DNA from: Acanthaster planci | Lineage: Eukaryota; Echinodermata; Asteroidea; Valvatida; Acanthasteridae | Assembly (NCBI RefSeq): GCF_001949145.1 | Contig: NW_019091362.1 | Location: 4,202,267 to 4,258,310, forward strand | Length of the DNA: 56,044 nt | Direction of reading: 5' to 3' | Shown: in pieces, positions 52,432 through 56,044 of the stretch | Layout of the letters: each line of letters starts with the position of its first letter | Numbering within the stretch: position 1 is the first letter of the stretch | Program-made: the position numbers and the translations under genes | Notes under the pieces: generated by a model | What the model was told of the DNA's origin: nothing | Databases searched by the model: none | Seen by the model: the letters and a program-made list of their open reading frames with translations, nothing else

Positions 52432-52594
52432 GTTTAAAGTACGTAACCCTTATAAAACTTGTCGTGGGCAGTAGGGTGTAATGATTGTTTCTCGTAACCT
52501 CAGGTGGAGAACTTCCTACGAGGACAACAGTAATGTTTGAGGATGAGAAGCGAATTGGCTCTATTGGGTTGGAATGCTCCCACAAACGCCATAC

Positions 52595-52800
52595 ATCCAG
52601 TGGCGTAGCTGGGATTTTACGAGGGGGGGCTCACAAAGGGGGCACCGGCATCTTGGGGGGGCACCAGCTTTCGGTGGTGTGGTTTTTTTGGGGCAAGTTT
52701 TTGTTAGCCTTGTTCAATATCTATTCATCTTTTTTTTCCAGTGGGGAGCACCTGGGGGCACCTGGAATTGAGGGGGGGGGCGTACGTGTCCCTTCAGGTA
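52595..52800 (+). repeat. Old interspersed repeat (AGTGGCGTAGCTGGGATTTT type)
   Basis: Begins CCAGTGGCGTAGCTGGGATT and runs through several G-rich tracts (GGGGGGCACCAGC, GGGGGGGGCGTACG). Sequences starting GTGGCGTAGC are common as transposable-element termini in animal genomes. A shorter similar piece (CAGTAGCGTAACTAAACGAG) is in GRIN1 intron 5 near 13041. Confidence 0.45.
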
Positions 52801-52819
52801 CCCTTCCAACGCGTGCGTG

Positions 52820-52924
52820 CCATAGTTGTTCGTGAACCGGCGGACTGGAATTCATTGCGAGGAAGGGAGCCTTCGTTGCTAGGAAAACAGCGCCCTCCTT
52901 TGGTCCCGCTTAGGGCCCATTAAA
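52820..52924 (+). mobile_element. TTGAGCA...GGGCCCAT element, 3' half only
   Basis: CATAGTTGTTCGTGAACCGG, GCCTTCGTTGCTAGGAAAAC and TTGGTCCCGCTTAGGGCCCA match the 3' half of the family seen at 25210, 33742 and 40041. The 5' half is absent. Confidence 0.65.
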
Positions 52925-54516
52925 ATGAAAGTGGGTTTGACTTTTTATTTTGGAACCTAAGGGTAAAAAATGAGAGAAAAGTTCATTACAAATTAACACC
53001 AGTTGAAGCTGCGAAACAATTTAGAAATTTTTTTATTAATGCTTTTTAAATATTTAGAGAAAAGTGAGGCTTGGAACCCACTGTGCACCACTCCATTTAA
53101 CAAATTACATTGAATAAGATAAATTCAGGAAAAACCATTGAAAATGACTCCCCGGTGAATGTCCAAGTAAGTTCCCGAATGCCGAAGGAAGGGACCATGG
53201 TGTTGTTTTCGGAAGCATACAAACATGCTAAAAACCATTATGTCCCTCCCCCCGAATTTCAGACAGGATACCTATGACTAACTGTTGTTTTAAAGTGAAT
53301 TCGGGGGCATTTTAGCAGGTGTGGCCTTGTCTTGTAAAAGTTTCATTGTTGAAATAAACCCACAATACTTGGGGCTATTCATTGTGTGGTTGCTCTACGC
53401 CTACAAACGTAATAAAAACGCATGTTTCCTTCCTATTTGAGTAGCAATACAAGCTTTTCGGGGGGGCACCTTTCCAGGGTGGGGGCAGGGTACCCATCGA
53501 ATCTTCTGCATGAGACTCCCGTTTCCAACAGTGCAAAAGATTAAATATCTTGGCCGATCGTCGAGGAATAGGACTACTTATAACTAGAGGAATAACTGAG
53601 GAATATATACTTGAACCATAAAAGCCCTCAAAACTAGGCTCTGGGCTCCAGACCCGAAGACTGAGACTTGTCAGATAAAATATGTTAAGTCGGAATGCCT
53701 ATATTGAATGTATACAATCGTGGTTGAGTCCGAAGAATGAACAAAAAGGACCAGACGTGATATAAACAGAATATACCAGACTATTTCCGATGCAATTCTG
53801 TGTCGTTGTTCTGGTTCCTGGTAGTTTGTATATATCAAACAAGCACCTGTTTGTACAGTTTGTGAAGTTATTCTTTGTATTCAGATACAGTTCTTTAATT
53901 GAGTCCTAAGATGTTCTGAGAATAAAACAGACTGAAAAGGGGAAGGCGAAAAACATTTCCGTTACACTTGTTGTTAATGCTGGTCCAAGTGTGACTTGGC
54001 CTGTGGACGTAAAAATAGAAACAGCATTTCTAAAAACAGACCTCCTGAAAAACATAAAAGGTAAAATATATCTCTTATATGCTAAAAAAATCACAAATCA
54101 ATAAAAACCAACCCTTAACAGATTAATGATTCAGCAGACTTACAAAATATGGGATGGGACCATTCTTGTAACGTTTGGTCTTAGGCCTACATGCTAATGT
54201 GGACAGGTTTATAGCATTTCTGAGTTGATATTGCACTTGACTGTGTCTCGGCTTGGGTAACCACGTATGGAATGTATTGGAAGACTTCAGTTTGGCTGCA
54301 AAGTTAATAACTTGCTTTAAACATGGAGTTGGGATTTTTTTTCAATGATTTTAATGCTTAAACGTCGATAATTCATCAATAGTCCTTAATTATCAGCGTT
54401 AAGTTACATACATGTATTTGGGGGGGACTCCTAGATGTCATACCGGTACATACAGGGGCTTCTTTCCAATCAACCATCGGACTTTTGTTTTCAAAACTTA
54501 AATATTAACATTTCTT
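52925..54516. other. Non-coding, no gene seen
   Basis: AT-rich. Short frames only (for example minus 53906-54094), without domain or splice context. Confidence 0.45.
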
Positions 54517-54522
54517 TTTATT
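54517..54522 (-). terminator. Polyadenylation signal AATAAA, minus strand
   Basis: CAATAAAA on the minus strand, about 90 bases after the TAA of the 138-residue candidate at 54613-55029. Confidence 0.5.
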
Positions 54523-54612
54523 GTTCAAAATCCTGATATAAAAATTAAAGACAATAGTGACTAAGAGTACTTAATAGTACATGGGATTTAATTTCTGTGC
54601 CAAAAATAACCT

Positions 54613-55029
54613 TTAACTGCAAAAGCACACGTCTGACGACCCTTTAATTCCCGGCGCCTTGGGCTTGTTGATTGATCTCCGTGGGATGCGAAGGGACTTT
54701 CCCTCCGTCGACGACTCAGCGCAACGGGCCGTGGCGGAAAATAATGACTGCCGTTGCTTCATCTCCAAATCCTCTGCAAGATTCCATTTGGGAGTTTTCA
54801 AACAGCTATCATCGGTAAATGAATTCAATTCTGCACCATGACCGAAAAAACATGTGCTGTCCGTATACGAGACTCCATCTGTTTTCATTTGTGCAGTCGT
54901 TAGCTCATTATTCATAGAAAGGAATAGGGTATATAGCAAAGAAATAATATGTACAAGAGAACAACACGATAATGTTGAAGACAGAGACAGGAATTCCTGT
55001 TTGTGTGAGAGCCTGGCACGCGGTAGCAT
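54613..55029 (-). CDS. Candidate small secreted precursor, single exon (138 residues)
   Basis: The open frame from ATG 55029 to TAA 54613 encodes a basic N-terminus (MLPRARLSHKQE), a hydrophobic core (CCSLVHIISLLYTLFL) and a possible cleavage site near ELTTA-Q. Then comes a Cys-containing region (DSTCFFGHG, DDSCLKTPKW, ATARCAES), a dibasic site in RIPRRSINKPKAPG, and the end SSDVCFCS. The transcription unit is compact: TATAAAAA about 115 bases upstream of the ATG, AATAAA about 90 bases after the stop. This would fit a neuropeptide or small secreted precursor, but no known peptide family was recognised and there is no amidation GKR/GRR signal. It may be a chance open frame; no homology supports it. 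Confidence 0.4.
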   Translation of the reverse strand: MLPRARLSHKQEFLSLSSTLSCCSLVHIISLLYTLFLSMNNELTTAQMKTDGVSYTDSTCFFGHGAELNSFTDDSCLKTPKWNLAEDLEMKQRQSLFSATARCAESSTEGKSLRIPRRSINKPKAPGIKGSSDVCFCS

Positions 55030-55142
55030 CTTTTAGTCTTCTGTGCTTTCTGAGATCCCACGTCCGTTTAAAAAGAGTCCTACCCATCCCTTTTTTAAAG
55101 AATATATATTCTCTGTTTGTTCTAAGGCTGTATTTCGTTTCA

Positions 55143-55150
55143 TTTTTATA
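55143..55150 (-). promoter_or_regulatory. TATA box (TATAAAAA), minus strand
   Basis: The minus strand reads TTATAAAAATG. It lies about 115 bases upstream of the ATG at 55029, a suitable place for the promoter of the small candidate gene. Confidence 0.35.
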
Positions 55151-56044
55151 AATTAAAGCCGTTTCTTCATGGAAAAAATATTATTTGTGAAATTCACTTG
55201 TGAATGTGCTTGGGCGTATATGTACATGTATATGCCTGACACAGTTGGACTTTGTAGTCAAGTCCGTAGCTCTGCCCATTTTCAGAAACTTTGCCGTTAC
55301 TGGCGCATTACAATAACCACTCTTATTTTCAAAATATGTCCGATGATTTGCGTTCGAAGGACTTTCAACACTTCAATTAACAATATAAGTCATGCCCGAG
55401 AATGTCAACAAATGATATAAAGCGATCTTTGTCAGAATGCCTTGGATGCCCGAGGATCGAGTGACTCCTTCGCCTTTAAGTTTATTGGTGATTGATGACT
55501 TTCTTCATTGCCACGCCGAGGGAAAGCGAGGTTCTGCGTTTTCCCTCGTGAGCAGAGCTGGGCGAGTCGTATAATTATGGTCGTGTTTACACATTGTACT
55601 TGACAATTCACAGCAAAACACATTACTCGTTAGGTGTTGGCGATAGACAAAAGCAAATTGGAGTGAGCTCAATATAAAAGGGTTACAAAGTTGTAAAATT
55701 CTTGTTCAAAAACTTATAGCTTGGTTTACCTTTTAAAAGCAGGTCAAAAACTTCACCTGTAATAATTTATTGATTTCAAAACTTCCTCTTCACCAGAGAG
55801 GCCTGTTGACAAAATATATTGTCCTTGTTCAACCAGGCGAATTCGATCAGGGGTTGACCAGTAGTCACCGATCGAAATTGGCCGCATGATGACGCAGGCA
55901 ATTTCTGTGTGTTACGACCACAATACATATCTTGACCGTCACACAACACTTTCTAAACTTGGCATGTAATTCACAGTACATGGTATCTTGAAGTCAACCA
56001 TGGGAGTTTACCTTGACACTGGCGTTTTTGCAGAATCGTCATGA
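55151..56044. other. Right-edge non-coding DNA
   Basis: No supported gene. Short frames at 55169-55420 (plus) and 55432-55623 (minus) carry no domain. Confidence 0.45.

Overview
The window is animal nuclear DNA: intron-rich genes on both strands, long AT-rich non-coding stretches and many short mobile elements. Scattered TACATGTA palindromes, TTAA-flanked foldback elements and tRNA-derived SINEs suggest a marine invertebrate deuterostome, most likely an echinoderm. That placement is an inference from style and was not tested against any genome.

Layout. 1-1.9 kb: a probable TATA promoter and a very short first coding exon on the minus strand, of a gene that would run off the left edge. 6.3-20 kb: a complete plus-strand gene for the obligatory NMDA receptor subunit GluN1 (GRIN1). 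I rebuilt it as 17 coding exons that join in phase to 952 residues, with an upstream 5'UTR exon. 20-29 kb: no gene seen, but at least six foldback, MITE or SINE insertions. 29.1-38.9 kb: a minus-strand gene of at least seven coding exons for a protein of about 1,678 residues that I cannot assign to a family. It has three copies of a basic Arg-rich motif, AT-hook-like segments, a GLQG-rich repeat block of about 190 residues, a short coiled coil and a SUMO-type VKIEP site. 39-47 kb: no convincing gene; dispersed palindromic repeats and a small GC-rich patch. 47.0-52.4 kb: a complete plus-strand gene of seven coding exons for a secreted protein with three immunoglobulin domains and a probable GPI-anchor signal (369 residues). 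54.5-55.15 kb: a compact minus-strand single-exon candidate of 138 residues with a TATA box, a possible signal peptide, dibasic sites and a nearby AATAAA.

GluN1 and the Ig protein are neuronal or cell-surface types and the large minus-strand protein looks nuclear. Nothing shows that the genes act together. The large minus-strand gene is the best candidate for something undescribed. The clearest structural curiosity is a three-level nest of mobile elements in one of its introns. All splice junctions were read by eye from GT/AG sites, phase continuity and, for GluN1, similarity to the known family.
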